From: Bacteroidota bacterium
GTDB taxonomy: Bacteria > Bacteroidota > Bacteroidia > Cytophagales > Cyclobacteriaceae
NCBI GenBank assembly: GCA_023417785.1
Contig: JAEZEH010000119.1
Span: 1-16,720, forward strand
Direction of reading: 5' to 3'
DNA length: 16,720 bases
Positions within the stretch are counted from its first letter, which is position 1. The number at the start of each line of letters is the position of its first letter. Of this stretch, positions 1 through 8,108 are shown in pieces. The translations under genes and the position numbers were made by a program. Below the pieces are notes generated by a model that ran no database searches, was not told the DNA's origin, and saw nothing but the letters and a program-made list of their open reading frames with translations.

Positions 1-49
1 TGTTCTCCCTAACACGCGTGGTCAAACATTCCTTATTTTAACCTTCGTT

Positions 50-2968
50 ATGGACCGCCGGGAATATAGTTTTGTCGTTTGCATGATGCTTCTGATTAGC
101 ATCAAATCCTTCGCGCAACAATTTCCGATACGCAAACTTACCGTTGAAGATGGTCTCGGTCATTCGATAGTCTATCGCACAACGCAGACCTCCGACGGGT
201 ATTTCTGGTTTTCAACAGATAACGGTCTTACGCGTTACGACGGCGCTTCATTCAGGAATTTTACCACTGAAGATGGTCTTCCCTCAAATTTCATTTTCGA
301 CGTCGCTGAGTGGAATGGTAAAATGTTTGTTTGTACCCTTGGCGGCGGAATCGTAACATACGAGAATGGAACGTTCGGCCCGGCGTTTGACCGTTCCGCC
401 AATGCACCGCTCCACCCTATCGAAGTCCGGATCTCAGGCGAATTCTTCCTGGTTGTCGACAGATTCAAAGATCTGTTTATGCTTGCAGACGGTCAGTTTC
501 ATGAAATTACCCCAAGACACCTCGGGCTGCAGCCAGATACTACTCTTTCCGTGTTTAACGTCGACATCTCTGATAATGTGGCCTACATCGCGACGAACCT
601 TGGCCTCTATATGTTGTCTGACGGATCATTTTCGAAGGTGGATCTCAAAGAAATTCCACTACTCGATTTTGTGCATCGTGTTGTCAAAACCAACGACTCC
701 CGCATTCTCATGGTTATCAGCGATCACCTTGTTGAATACAATCTCCTCACTCACGACTACACCATACTGTTTAAAGGCGAAGTTCTTGCCCGTTTTACGA
801 GGATCAGGCAGGATTATCAAGGCAACATATGGCTTTCAACGGTCAATGGAAATCTCTATCTGTTTACCCCTACCGCCTCAGGTTATCGCACACAGCGCGT
901 TTTCAATGACATCGTTATAAATGATCTTTTTGAGGATCGTGAAAAGAATCTATGGCTGAGTACCTACGGAGAGGGCATATGGCTGATTCAATCAACCCGC
1001 GTACGAAACCACCCTATCAAAGGATATGTCGTAGTTGATCTCGGGTTGGACCCTACAAGGAAAGAGTTGCTCGTGACAACCATGAACGCTGGGTTAAAAA
1101 TGTTTCGTTTGGAAGACAACCATTTTTTAAGTGAGATCCAGAATAACCGCTTTGAACCGATGTTCGCCAACGATATCTTTCTAGGACCCGTCGCTACGGC
1201 AGGTGATAGATATGTTCTGCTCGGTGCGAGCCATACACTTGCGCGACTCCACGGGAATCGCACGCGGACGCTGGAATTAGACAAACCGATCACCGCAATT
1301 CATGTTCAAAAACAAAAAAATAGAATCTGGATCGGATGTCGGTTCGCTTTGTCGTACTGTGATTCTACGATGCGGAATTTAGTCCAGGTCCCTGGCTTCG
1401 AAACTACAGTAAGTCGCAGCATCGAGGAGTTACCAGACGGACGCATTCTAGTCGGGACGGATACAGGACTATTGATTGAGGATGGAGAAAATTTCGAACC
1501 ATTTCCATCGGAAGGCCAATTGAAAAATACTGTTATAAATACTCTTTTTTACCATCATGAATCGAAGATACTCTGGGCTGGCACAAATGCCGGCCTCGCC
1601 TGGGTAAAAGATGGCGAACTCAAACTCGTCGACAACCCATTGACAAAAGTGAGATGCAACTCAATTACCTCCGATGAGAAAGGAAATCTCTTCGTGGGGT
1701 CGGTTCGCGGGCTGATCCACTATGACGGCAAGCGATTTGAAGTGGTCAGCACCAAAGAAGGGCTTACTCAGGCAAACATTATTCGCGTGAGATATCATGA
1801 AGACGAAAAGGTACTAACGCTGTTATCTTCCAATTCAATATCAACGATCGATACCGATTACTTTCCCGAAATTCTTCACTTTGAGGTCCCGAATATCCTT
1901 GTTGAAAGCATTACCACCGAGGATGAACAACATCCCTACACGGGAAAACTGGTAGAATTAAAAACACCCACAAAACAACTCAACGTAAAACTTTCAACCC
2001 CTCAAATAAGGAATCGCGATAAGGTGGCATTTCGGTATCGCATAAATGACAAGGTATGGACCAGCTTCAACGGTAATGAGATCGTTCTTCACTCCCTCCC
2101 TACCGGCATGTTGACTATTTCCGTCCAGGCTCGTAAAGTCAATAACGAATCAGATTCAAGAACGATTCAATTATCGTTTTACATACCTCCGCCGTTCTAT
2201 TTTCACTGGTGGTTTATCGGACTAATCCTCGTAAGTGTTGGTGTATTATTTTCGCTTATGGTCGTCTATTATTCCCGCAAGAAAAATCAAAAACTTCTGG
2301 AGGAGAACCGACGTCTCGATGTTGAACACAAAGCATTGCGCAACTTGCTTAATCCGCATTTCCTTTCCAATGCAATCAACTCCATTCATGCGTTTATTCT
2401 TCAAAACGATCAACGTCAAACACTCGGTTATCTTTCGAAGTTTTCTCAGCTGGTGCGTTTGAACCTTGAACTTTTGTCTTCGGACCAGGTTACGCTTGAC
2501 AAGGAAATCAAGAACATTAGCCTGTATCTCGAATTTGAGAAACTGCGATTCACCGACAAGCTCAACTATTCGATCGATATCGATCCCGGCGTGGCACAAA
2601 CAGACACGCTCATTCCATCATTCATCATTCAGCCTTTTGTGGAGAATGCAATCTGGCATGGATTGCTTCCGCGCAAAGAGGGTGGTGACCTCGTCCTTCT
2701 GGTGCGTCGTCAAAATGGAACAGTTTTGATAATCATCGACGATAATGGAATTGGTATTAAGCAATCTCTGCGTCACCCGAAGGCCGAGATCGACAAAAAA
2801 ACGTCCATGGGCATCAACATCATCTACGAAAGATTCGAATTATTGAAAAAGGTAAACCCCGGCTACCACCTGGATATTACAGACAAAAGCGACCTCAACG
2901 GCGCGACCAAAGGGACAGGTACAATAGTAACCATAACCATCCCTGCCAGCGTACCTCAGAATTTATAG
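50..2968 (+). CDS. Sensor histidine kinase with periplasmic two-component-regulator propeller, Y_Y_Y domain and LytS-type kinase
   Basis: Likely an inner-membrane sensor that reads a periplasmic signal and passes it to a cytoplasmic kinase. Residues 1-22 look like a signal peptide (hydrophobic VVCMMLLISI, cleavage probably after SFA). Residues 25 to about 610 carry repeated propeller motifs of the D-x-x-G-x-(I/L)-W-x-x-T-x-x-G-L type, for example near 48-65, 255-272, 296-312, 461-476, 503-519 and 542-560, the number expected of two seven-bladed propellers. A Y_Y_Y-like beta domain follows (about 655-712), then a membrane helix (718-742) and a coiled linker. The kinase is of the His_kinase/LytS family: motif NPHFLSN at 768-774 with His770 as predicted phospho-acceptor, N-box VENAIWHG at 864-871, and G-box DDNGIGI at 897-903. 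The family usually has NPHFLFN, so Phe is replaced by Ser773. No LytTR regulator lies downstream; any partner would have to be upstream of the window or elsewhere. The ATG at 50 is chosen because it gives an immediate signal peptide. The ligand is unknown. Confidence 0.92.
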   Translation: MDRREYSFVVCMMLLISIKSFAQQFPIRKLTVEDGLGHSIVYRTTQTSDGYFWFSTDNGLTRYDGASFRNFTTEDGLPSNFIFDVAEWNGKMFVCTLGGGIVTYENGTFGPAFDRSANAPLHPIEVRISGEFFLVVDRFKDLFMLADGQFHEITPRHLGLQPDTTLSVFNVDISDNVAYIATNLGLYMLSDGSFSKVDLKEIPLLDFVHRVVKTNDSRILMVISDHLVEYNLLTHDYTILFKGEVLARFTRIRQDYQGNIWLSTVNGNLYLFTPTASGYRTQRVFNDIVINDLFEDREKNLWLSTYGEGIWLIQSTRVRNHPIKGYVVVDLGLDPTRKELLVTTMNAGLKMFRLEDNHFLSEIQNNRFEPMFANDIFLGPVATAGDRYVLLGASHTLARLHGNRTRTLELDKPITAIHVQKQKNRIWIGCRFALSYCDSTMRNLVQVPGFETTVSRSIEELPDGRILVGTDTGLLIEDGENFEPFPSEGQLKNTVINTLFYHHESKILWAGTNAGLAWVKDGELKLVDNPLTKVRCNSITSDEKGNLFVGSVRGLIHYDGKRFEVVSTKEGLTQANIIRVRYHEDEKVLTLLSSNSISTIDTDYFPEILHFEVPNILVESITTEDEQHPYTGKLVELKTPTKQLNVKLSTPQIRNRDKVAFRYRINDKVWTSFNGNEIVLHSLPTGMLTISVQARKVNNESDSRTIQLSFYIPPPFYFHWWFIGLILVSVGVLFSLMVVYYSRKKNQKLLEENRRLDVEHKALRNLLNPHFLSNAINSIHAFILQNDQRQTLGYLSKFSQLVRLNLELLSSDQVTLDKEIKNISLYLEFEKLRFTDKLNYSIDIDPGVAQTDTLIPSFIIQPFVENAIWHGLLPRKEGGDLVLLVRRQNGTVLIIIDDNGIGIKQSLRHPKAEIDKKTSMGINIIYERFELLKKVNPGYHLDITDKSDLNGATKGTGTIVTITIPASVPQNL

Positions 2969-4860
2969 CGCACGAATGCCTCCATGGCTTCGTATTCGGC
3001 CAGCCCTAGCTCGTTGTACGCATTTGCTGTGGCGTGATTCCGGTCTTCCGCCCGCATCCAGAATTCACGCGCGTCGCTTCCCGGAAACATTGCGCTGTCT
3101 TTCTGTGACTGATGCTTGAAGATTGCACGGCGCTTCCGCATAAGCTCATCAGGACTGAGTGGCACCGCCATTTCAATCTGGTCAATATCCCATTCCTGCC
3201 ATGCTCCGCGATACAACCAGACCCAGCAGTCTTTCATCCATGCCTTTTTCTTCAGCCGACTAATAGCTTCTATGATCGCGGCCAGACAAACACGATGTGT
3301 TCCATGCGGATCGGAAAGGTCACCGGCCGCATAAATCTGGTGTGGTTTGATTTCTTCTAGAAGGTCCACGATAATTTGAATGTCCTTTTCACCCAGCGGT
3401 TTCTTTTTCACCGCTCCGGTTTCATAAAAAGGCATATCAAGAAAATGCATTTGCTCGTCGGGGATGCCAACGTACCGGCCACCCGCCTTTGCTTCACCGC
3501 GCCGGATTAGGCCTTTGATTTTGAGTACTTCCTCCGTATCTATCTGTCCGGGTCCTTTCTTCTTCAGCGACTGCACAATTTTTTTGTAGAAGCGCGCGCC
3601 ATCCGCCTTGCTTAGTCCGAACTGGTCATTGAAATCGCGAACAAAATCCGCAAAGCGTATAGCATCATCGTCGAAGACGGCGATGTTGCCCGAAGTCTGG
3701 TAGGCGACATGAACTTCGTGGCCCTGGTCCACCAGCCGGATAAACGTACCTCCCATTGAGATCACATCATCGTCGGGGTGGGGCGAGAAAATGACTACCC
3801 GTTTAGGGAATGGCTTTCTGCGCTCAGGCCTGTTCGAATCGTCGGCATTGGGTTTGCCGCCGGGCCAGCCGGTAATCGTATGTTGCAGGTCATTGAAGAC
3901 CCGAATGTTTACTTTGTAGGCTGAGTTATACTCCGTGATGATGTCACCCATGCCGTGTTCCATGTAATCGTTATTCGTCAGCTTCAGAACGGGCTTATCG
4001 ATGTGCTGGCACAACCAAACAACGGCCTTACGGATTAACTGATCATTCCATTCAATACTGGTGAGCAGCCATGGTGTCTTGACGCGGGTCAGGCCGGAAG
4101 ATGCAGCATCATCAACGAGAACCGTGCAGTTCCGGTGCTTCTGAAGAAATGAGGACGGTATCTGATCGGAAACGGGACCTTCTACGGCCTTTCTGATCAC
4201 CGCCGCTTTGCCTTCGCCCCAGGCCATCATATATACCCGCGAGGCCTTGAGAATACTTCCCACACCCATGGTAATAGCTTTGCGCGGAACGTTCTCCTCG
4301 CCGTAGAAGTCACTGGCGGCGTCGAAGCGCGTCACCTGATCAAGGGTCACCAGCCTGGTCAGCGATCTTTCGGATGATCCAGGTTCATTAAAACCGATAT
4401 GACCGGTCCGGCCGATCCCCAGAATTTGTATATCAATGCCTCCCAACGAATCAATTTTTTCCTCATAAGCCCGACAGTACTCCTGGATGTCTTCTTTTTC
4501 GAGCTGCCCGTCAGGGATGTGGATGTTCTTTTTTGGTATATCAATATGAGCAAACAAGTGTTCCTGCATAAACCGCACGTAGCTCTGTAGCGCTGCAGGA
4601 TTCATCGGATAGTATTCGTCCAGGTTGAACGTATAAACGTTCTTGAAACTCAATCCTTCATTTTGATGCATTTTCACCAGTTCAGCGTAAAGCCGCGTGG
4701 GTGACGATCCCGTGGCAAGTCCGAGAACCGCCGGCTTCCCCTCCTTCTGCCGCGAGCGGATTAAAATGGCAATCTCCCGGGCTACGAAAACTGATCCCTG
4801 TTCGGAAGTTGGAAATATTTTCACCGGGATTTTCTCAAAAGCTGAAAGATCGTTGTTCAT
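2956..4860 (-). CDS. nagB: NagB-like glucosamine-6-phosphate deaminase fused to a PIG-L/LmbE deacetylase domain
   Basis: A 634-residue two-domain protein. Residues about 10-275 are NagB-like, a family that converts glucosamine-6-phosphate to fructose-6-phosphate and ammonia. Visible motifs are the phosphate loop LATGSSPT (48-55), NLDEYYP (79-85, with the equivalent of catalytic Asp72 of E. coli NagB) and GRTGHIGFNEP (150-160). In E. coli the last motif reads GNDGHIAFNEP with Asp141, His143 and Glu148; here His154 and Glu159 are kept but the Asp is Thr152. Residues about 353-560 are a PIG-L/LmbE domain, a zinc-dependent N-acetylglucosamine deacetylase family, with HPDDD at 361-365 and a second histidine motif DPHGTHR (517-523). 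At about twice the usual NagB length, it matches the long Bacteroidota NagB-like fusion proteins rather than classical NagB. A combined deacetylation and deamination role is inference, and the Asp change makes the deaminase activity uncertain. The last 13 bases overlap the convergent kinase gene. A good -7 box lies upstream of the ATG. Confidence 0.88.
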   Translation of the reverse strand: MNNDLSAFEKIPVKIFPTSEQGSVFVAREIAILIRSRQKEGKPAVLGLATGSSPTRLYAELVKMHQNEGLSFKNVYTFNLDEYYPMNPAALQSYVRFMQEHLFAHIDIPKKNIHIPDGQLEKEDIQEYCRAYEEKIDSLGGIDIQILGIGRTGHIGFNEPGSSERSLTRLVTLDQVTRFDAASDFYGEENVPRKAITMGVGSILKASRVYMMAWGEGKAAVIRKAVEGPVSDQIPSSFLQKHRNCTVLVDDAASSGLTRVKTPWLLTSIEWNDQLIRKAVVWLCQHIDKPVLKLTNNDYMEHGMGDIITEYNSAYKVNIRVFNDLQHTITGWPGGKPNADDSNRPERRKPFPKRVVIFSPHPDDDVISMGGTFIRLVDQGHEVHVAYQTSGNIAVFDDDAIRFADFVRDFNDQFGLSKADGARFYKKIVQSLKKKGPGQIDTEEVLKIKGLIRRGEAKAGGRYVGIPDEQMHFLDMPFYETGAVKKKPLGEKDIQIIVDLLEEIKPHQIYAAGDLSDPHGTHRVCLAAIIEAISRLKKKAWMKDCWVWLYRGAWQEWDIDQIEMAVPLSPDELMRKRRAIFKHQSQKDSAMFPGSDAREFWMRAEDRNHATANAYNELGLAEYEAMEAFVRYKF

Positions 4861-4891
4861 ATTTGATATGGGTTAAAGCGTCAATTGTATG

Positions 4892-4923
4892 CAAAAGTAG
4901 CATAAAACCTGCGAAATTTTCAA
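4892..4923 (-). promoter_or_regulatory. Putative Bacteroidota-type promoter of the NagB–PIG-L gene
   Basis: Read on the minus strand, TACTTTTG (4892-4899) is a full match to the TAnnTTTG -7 element known from Bacteroidota, with TTG (4921-4923) 21 bases further upstream, inside the reported 17-23 spacing. Transcription would begin near 4885, giving a leader of roughly 25 bases before the ATG at 4860. This comes from pattern matching only. Confidence 0.55.
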
Positions 4924-4946
4924 GTGTTTGCGGTAACATAAATTTT

Positions 4947-5951
4947 ATGGATCAATTTCGAACCGAACTCAAACTAAATCCGGGCGATCGCCTGCATGAC
5001 CTCAAAACAAGGTTTCTGACCTCCGGATCGTGCTTTTCCGGGGCAATAGGGCACAGACTAAACTCCATGAAGCTCCATGCGGTAGTAAACCCCTTCGGTG
5101 TGATCTATAACCCCGTTTCAATACATCATGCCCTGCTTTATTCCCTGAAGCAAACTACTCCGCCTTCACACACCTACCATCAACTGCAGGATGTACACTT
5201 CAACCATGATTTCCATTCACGTTTCTCGGCTTTGGAGTATAGCGTGCTTGAACAAAACCTGGACACCCGGATCCGTCAGACGGAAAATGATCTTGCCAGA
5301 ACCGACGTGCTGATGCTTACCTACGGCACAGCATGGGTGTATCTGCTTAAAGAGAAGGATCACATCGTCGCCAACTGCCATAAGCGCCCGTCACAGGATT
5401 TTACGAAGCGGCTCCTGACCACGACCGAAATTCATACATCGTTTGCGCACCTGTACGACCACTTGAAAAAACGCCGTCCAGATATCCGGATTATCCTCAC
5501 GCTCAGTCCGGTACGGCACATCAAAGACACCATTCCACTGAACAGTGTAAGCAAAGCGCTTCTCCGGGTTGCCTGCCATCAGATTTGTAAAGAGTTCATT
5601 GATGTCGAATACTTTCCCGCGTATGAGATTATGATTGACGATTTGCGTGACTACCGCTTTTATCACAGCGACCTGATTCATCCGTCGGAAGCGGCAGAGG
5701 ACTATATCTGGGATCGGTTTGTTGAACGCTATCTGAATGAAGCGACAAAGGAATTCATAAGGAACTGGAAAAAAATTCTGTCTGCACTGAATCACAAACC
5801 ATTCCAGGTGAATTCTTCCGGGCACAAAAATTTCCTGAAAGAAATGTTAAATAAGCTGCAGGACGTGCAAAGTATTGTTAATGTTGATGCAGAAATAAAA
5901 ACGATCCAGGCGCAGCTTGATCCGTCATTTCACAAAAACATTGACCCATGA
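4947..5951 (+). CDS. GSCFA domain protein (SGNH-hydrolase-like)
   Basis: A 334-residue protein of the GSCFA family, named for the N-terminal motif, present here as GSCFSGAIG at 27-35. The family belongs to the SGNH/GDSL hydrolase clan, so Ser28 is the likely nucleophile and SDLIHPS (241-247, with Asp242 and His245) the likely Asp/His end of the triad. Other conserved blocks are NPFGVIYNP (48-56), TYGTAWVY (125-132) and LTLSPVRH (184-191). The substrate is not known; an ester- or acyl-hydrolase on carbohydrate is a reasonable guess for the clan. The reading frame stays open upstream to 4701, but that part lies inside the opposite NagB–PIG-L gene and looks non-coding, so the start is placed at the ATG at 4947, directly ahead of the family's N-terminal motif. 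There is no signal peptide. The stop overlaps the next start (ATGA), which indicates translational coupling with the DUF255 gene. Confidence 0.88.
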   Translation: MDQFRTELKLNPGDRLHDLKTRFLTSGSCFSGAIGHRLNSMKLHAVVNPFGVIYNPVSIHHALLYSLKQTTPPSHTYHQLQDVHFNHDFHSRFSALEYSVLEQNLDTRIRQTENDLARTDVLMLTYGTAWVYLLKEKDHIVANCHKRPSQDFTKRLLTTTEIHTSFAHLYDHLKKRRPDIRIILTLSPVRHIKDTIPLNSVSKALLRVACHQICKEFIDVEYFPAYEIMIDDLRDYRFYHSDLIHPSEAAEDYIWDRFVERYLNEATKEFIRNWKKILSALNHKPFQVNSSGHKNFLKEMLNKLQDVQSIVNVDAEIKTIQAQLDPSFHKNIDP

Positions 5952-7993
5952 TAACCGAACAAAATACCAATCGCCTTATAAACTCATCGTCACCGTATCT
6001 GTTGCAGCACGCGCATAATCCGGTTGACTGGTATGAGTGGGGGCCCGAAGCTCTTGAAAAAGCGAAGGCCGATGACAAGCCCATATTGGTCAGCATTGGT
6101 TACTCATCCTGTCACTGGTGCCACGTTATGGAGCGCGAGTCATTCGAGAATCACGACGTAGCTGCCCTCATGAATGAGCACTTCATATGTATCAAAGTGG
6201 ATCGGGAAGAAAGACCCGATGTCGATCAGGTATATATGGACGCGATGCACGCATTGGGAATCCAGGGTGGCTGGCCTTTAAATGTTTTTCTTACACCGGA
6301 TCAGAAACCATTTTTTGGAGGAACGTATTTCTCGCCGGACCTATGGAAACAAGTGCTGACGAATATCAACCTCGCATTCCTCAAACAACGTGACAAACTC
6401 GAAGAAACCGCCGAGGAACTGCGTAACCACCTGCAACGGTCGGAAATCGCCGGCTTCACGTCCGCGCGGATTGAGGAAAATTCTGATCTCAAAACGGATC
6501 TCAAAACAGTCTACACAAAACTTGAATCAAAGTTTGATACCGAATGGGGTGGCATGGACAAAGCGCCGAAGTTCATAATGCCTTCGGTGTGGCAATGGTT
6601 GCTGCGTTACTATCGGATCACCCAGGACGAAGCCGCCCTCCTGCAGCTGAATCTTACCCTCAAACGGATCGTGAGAGGCGGTATCTACGATCAGGTCGGC
6701 GGGGGGTTTGCAAGATATTCCGTCGACGCATACTGGTTCGCACCTCATTTTGAAAAAATGCTTTATGACAACGCTCAGCTAATCAGTTTATATTCTGAAG
6801 CATTTGCCGTGACCAAGGATGAAGAGTACAAAACCGTCGTGTATGAATGTTTCGAGTGGCTGCAACGTGAGATGATGTCTGACCACGGAGCGTTTTACTC
6901 TGCGCTTGATGCGGATAGCGAAGGCGTTGAAGGTAAATATTACATCTGGAAAAAAGATGAGATTGAACGTATTGTGGAAGATGAGGCTGAGCTGCTTTGC
7001 TACTATTATAACATTACCGAGGAAGGAAACTGGGAACACGGCGCAAATATCCTGAACCGGCATAAGACCGACGAGTTCTTTCTGGAAGAAAAAGGACTTG
7101 GCAAAAAAGAATGGGAATCCATACTACGGCGTGCCAAGAAGGCCATTCTGCGCGAACGAAACAATCGGATAGCCCCCGGGTTAGACGACAAAATCATCAC
7201 CTCGTGGAATGCTATGATGATCAGCGGGCTGACCGATGCCTATAAGGCCTTCGACGACAAGCGGTTTCTGAAGGCAGCTACGCTCAACATGCGCTTTCTT
7301 GAAAACGAAATAATGGACAGCACAACGGTTTTCCGTTCCTTCAGGGACAAGCGCAGCGGAATAACAGGATTTCTCGACGACTACGCCGCAGTGATTCAGT
7401 CACAAATAAAACTGTATGAAGTCACCTTCGACGAGTATTGGATAAAACGCGCTGAGGCGTTCCTGGAATACGTGATCGAAAACTTCTTTGACACCAATGA
7501 GGGATACTTCTTTTACACTTCGGCTCACGGTGAAAAACTGATCAGTCGGAAAAAAGAGATCCTCGACAATGTGATTCCTTCTTCGAACTCAGTTATGGGA
7601 TGGAATCTTTTCCGTCTGGGAACCATCCTTGACCGTAAAGACTGGCGCGAGATGGCCGAACAAATGACGCTGAATCTGACTCAATTGATTCTGGATGAGC
7701 CCTATTACATGAGCAACTGGGCTATTTTGTATACCGAGATAAAAAAGGGATTGATGGAAGTGGCGTTTATTGGTGAAGATATTGAAACATTGCGTCAGGA
7801 GTTTCATATCGAATTTCAGCCTTTTACACAGGCTATGGGCACCAAAACATCGAGTACGTTACCGTTGCTGGCAGACAAAACCATCAAAGGGAAGAAGCCG
7901 ACCCTCTATGTTTGCTACAGGAATACTTGTTACGCGCCTGTACATGCGGTCGAGGCAATAACCAAAAAAATCCAGGATCTCGAGAACCGTTAG
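5948..7993 (+). CDS. Thioredoxin-fold DUF255 / YyaL-type protein (SPATA20 homologue)
   Basis: A 681-residue member of the widespread YyaL/SPATA20 family (DUF255). The N-terminal domain (about 8-165) is thioredoxin-like, with NRLINSSSPYLLQHAHNPVDW starting at residue 8 split into the family blocks NRLINSSSPYLLQHA and NPVDWYEWG, and the redox-type motif CHWCH at 55-59. It also carries DREERPDVD (85-93) and GGWPLNVFLTP (107-117). The rest is an all-alpha barrel of the six-hairpin glycosidase or epimerase type, with conserved WFAPHFEKMLYDNAQ (263-277), ALDADSEG (319-326), ITSWNAMM (417-424) and FLDDYA (475-480). A C-terminal CYRNTC (656-661) adds a second cysteine pair. The length is usual for the family. 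The biochemical role is unsettled; no signal peptide is seen, so it is predicted to be cytoplasmic. It overlaps the GSCFA gene by four bases and is likely co-transcribed with it. Confidence 0.92.
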   Translation: MITEQNTNRLINSSSPYLLQHAHNPVDWYEWGPEALEKAKADDKPILVSIGYSSCHWCHVMERESFENHDVAALMNEHFICIKVDREERPDVDQVYMDAMHALGIQGGWPLNVFLTPDQKPFFGGTYFSPDLWKQVLTNINLAFLKQRDKLEETAEELRNHLQRSEIAGFTSARIEENSDLKTDLKTVYTKLESKFDTEWGGMDKAPKFIMPSVWQWLLRYYRITQDEAALLQLNLTLKRIVRGGIYDQVGGGFARYSVDAYWFAPHFEKMLYDNAQLISLYSEAFAVTKDEEYKTVVYECFEWLQREMMSDHGAFYSALDADSEGVEGKYYIWKKDEIERIVEDEAELLCYYYNITEEGNWEHGANILNRHKTDEFFLEEKGLGKKEWESILRRAKKAILRERNNRIAPGLDDKIITSWNAMMISGLTDAYKAFDDKRFLKAATLNMRFLENEIMDSTTVFRSFRDKRSGITGFLDDYAAVIQSQIKLYEVTFDEYWIKRAEAFLEYVIENFFDTNEGYFFYTSAHGEKLISRKKEILDNVIPSSNSVMGWNLFRLGTILDRKDWREMAEQMTLNLTQLILDEPYYMSNWAILYTEIKKGLMEVAFIGEDIETLRQEFHIEFQPFTQAMGTKTSSTLPLLADKTIKGKKPTLYVCYRNTCYAPVHAVEAITKKIQDLENR

Positions 7994-8108
7994 CCCGGGG
8001 GTCTCCGGGTGATTGAAAAGTTGATAAATCAGGTTTTCCCTACACAGCGGGGGAGTATTGCTGGCTTCTTGCTATTTTAGCAATTTGTAAAGGTATATTC
8101 TACCGCAG
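7994..8108. other. Intergenic stretch with two small hairpins
   Basis: After the DUF255 stop there is a 5-bp GC stem (CCCGG 7994-7998 with CCGGG 8005-8009), but no U-tract follows. Further on, TTGCT (8069-8073) pairs with AGCAA (8079-8083) and is followed by TTTG. Either could slow or end transcription, yet neither is a convincing intrinsic terminator. I see no clear promoter for the next gene. Confidence 0.25.

Noticed and set aside
4923..4930. A plus-strand -7 box AGTGTTTG for the GSCFA gene.
   Set aside because: It lacks the TA that defines the element, and there is no TTG at the right distance.
4701..4946. The GSCFA reading frame stays open upstream to 4701, which would add about 80 residues to its N-terminus.
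   Set aside because: That stretch is antisense to the well-supported NagB–PIG-L N-terminus, its translation looks non-native, and the family motif starts shortly after the ATG at 4947.
7994..8009. GC-rich hairpin CCCGG/CCGGG as an intrinsic terminator for the DUF255 gene.
   Set aside because: The stem is only five base pairs and no T-run follows, so it is listed only as an intergenic hairpin.
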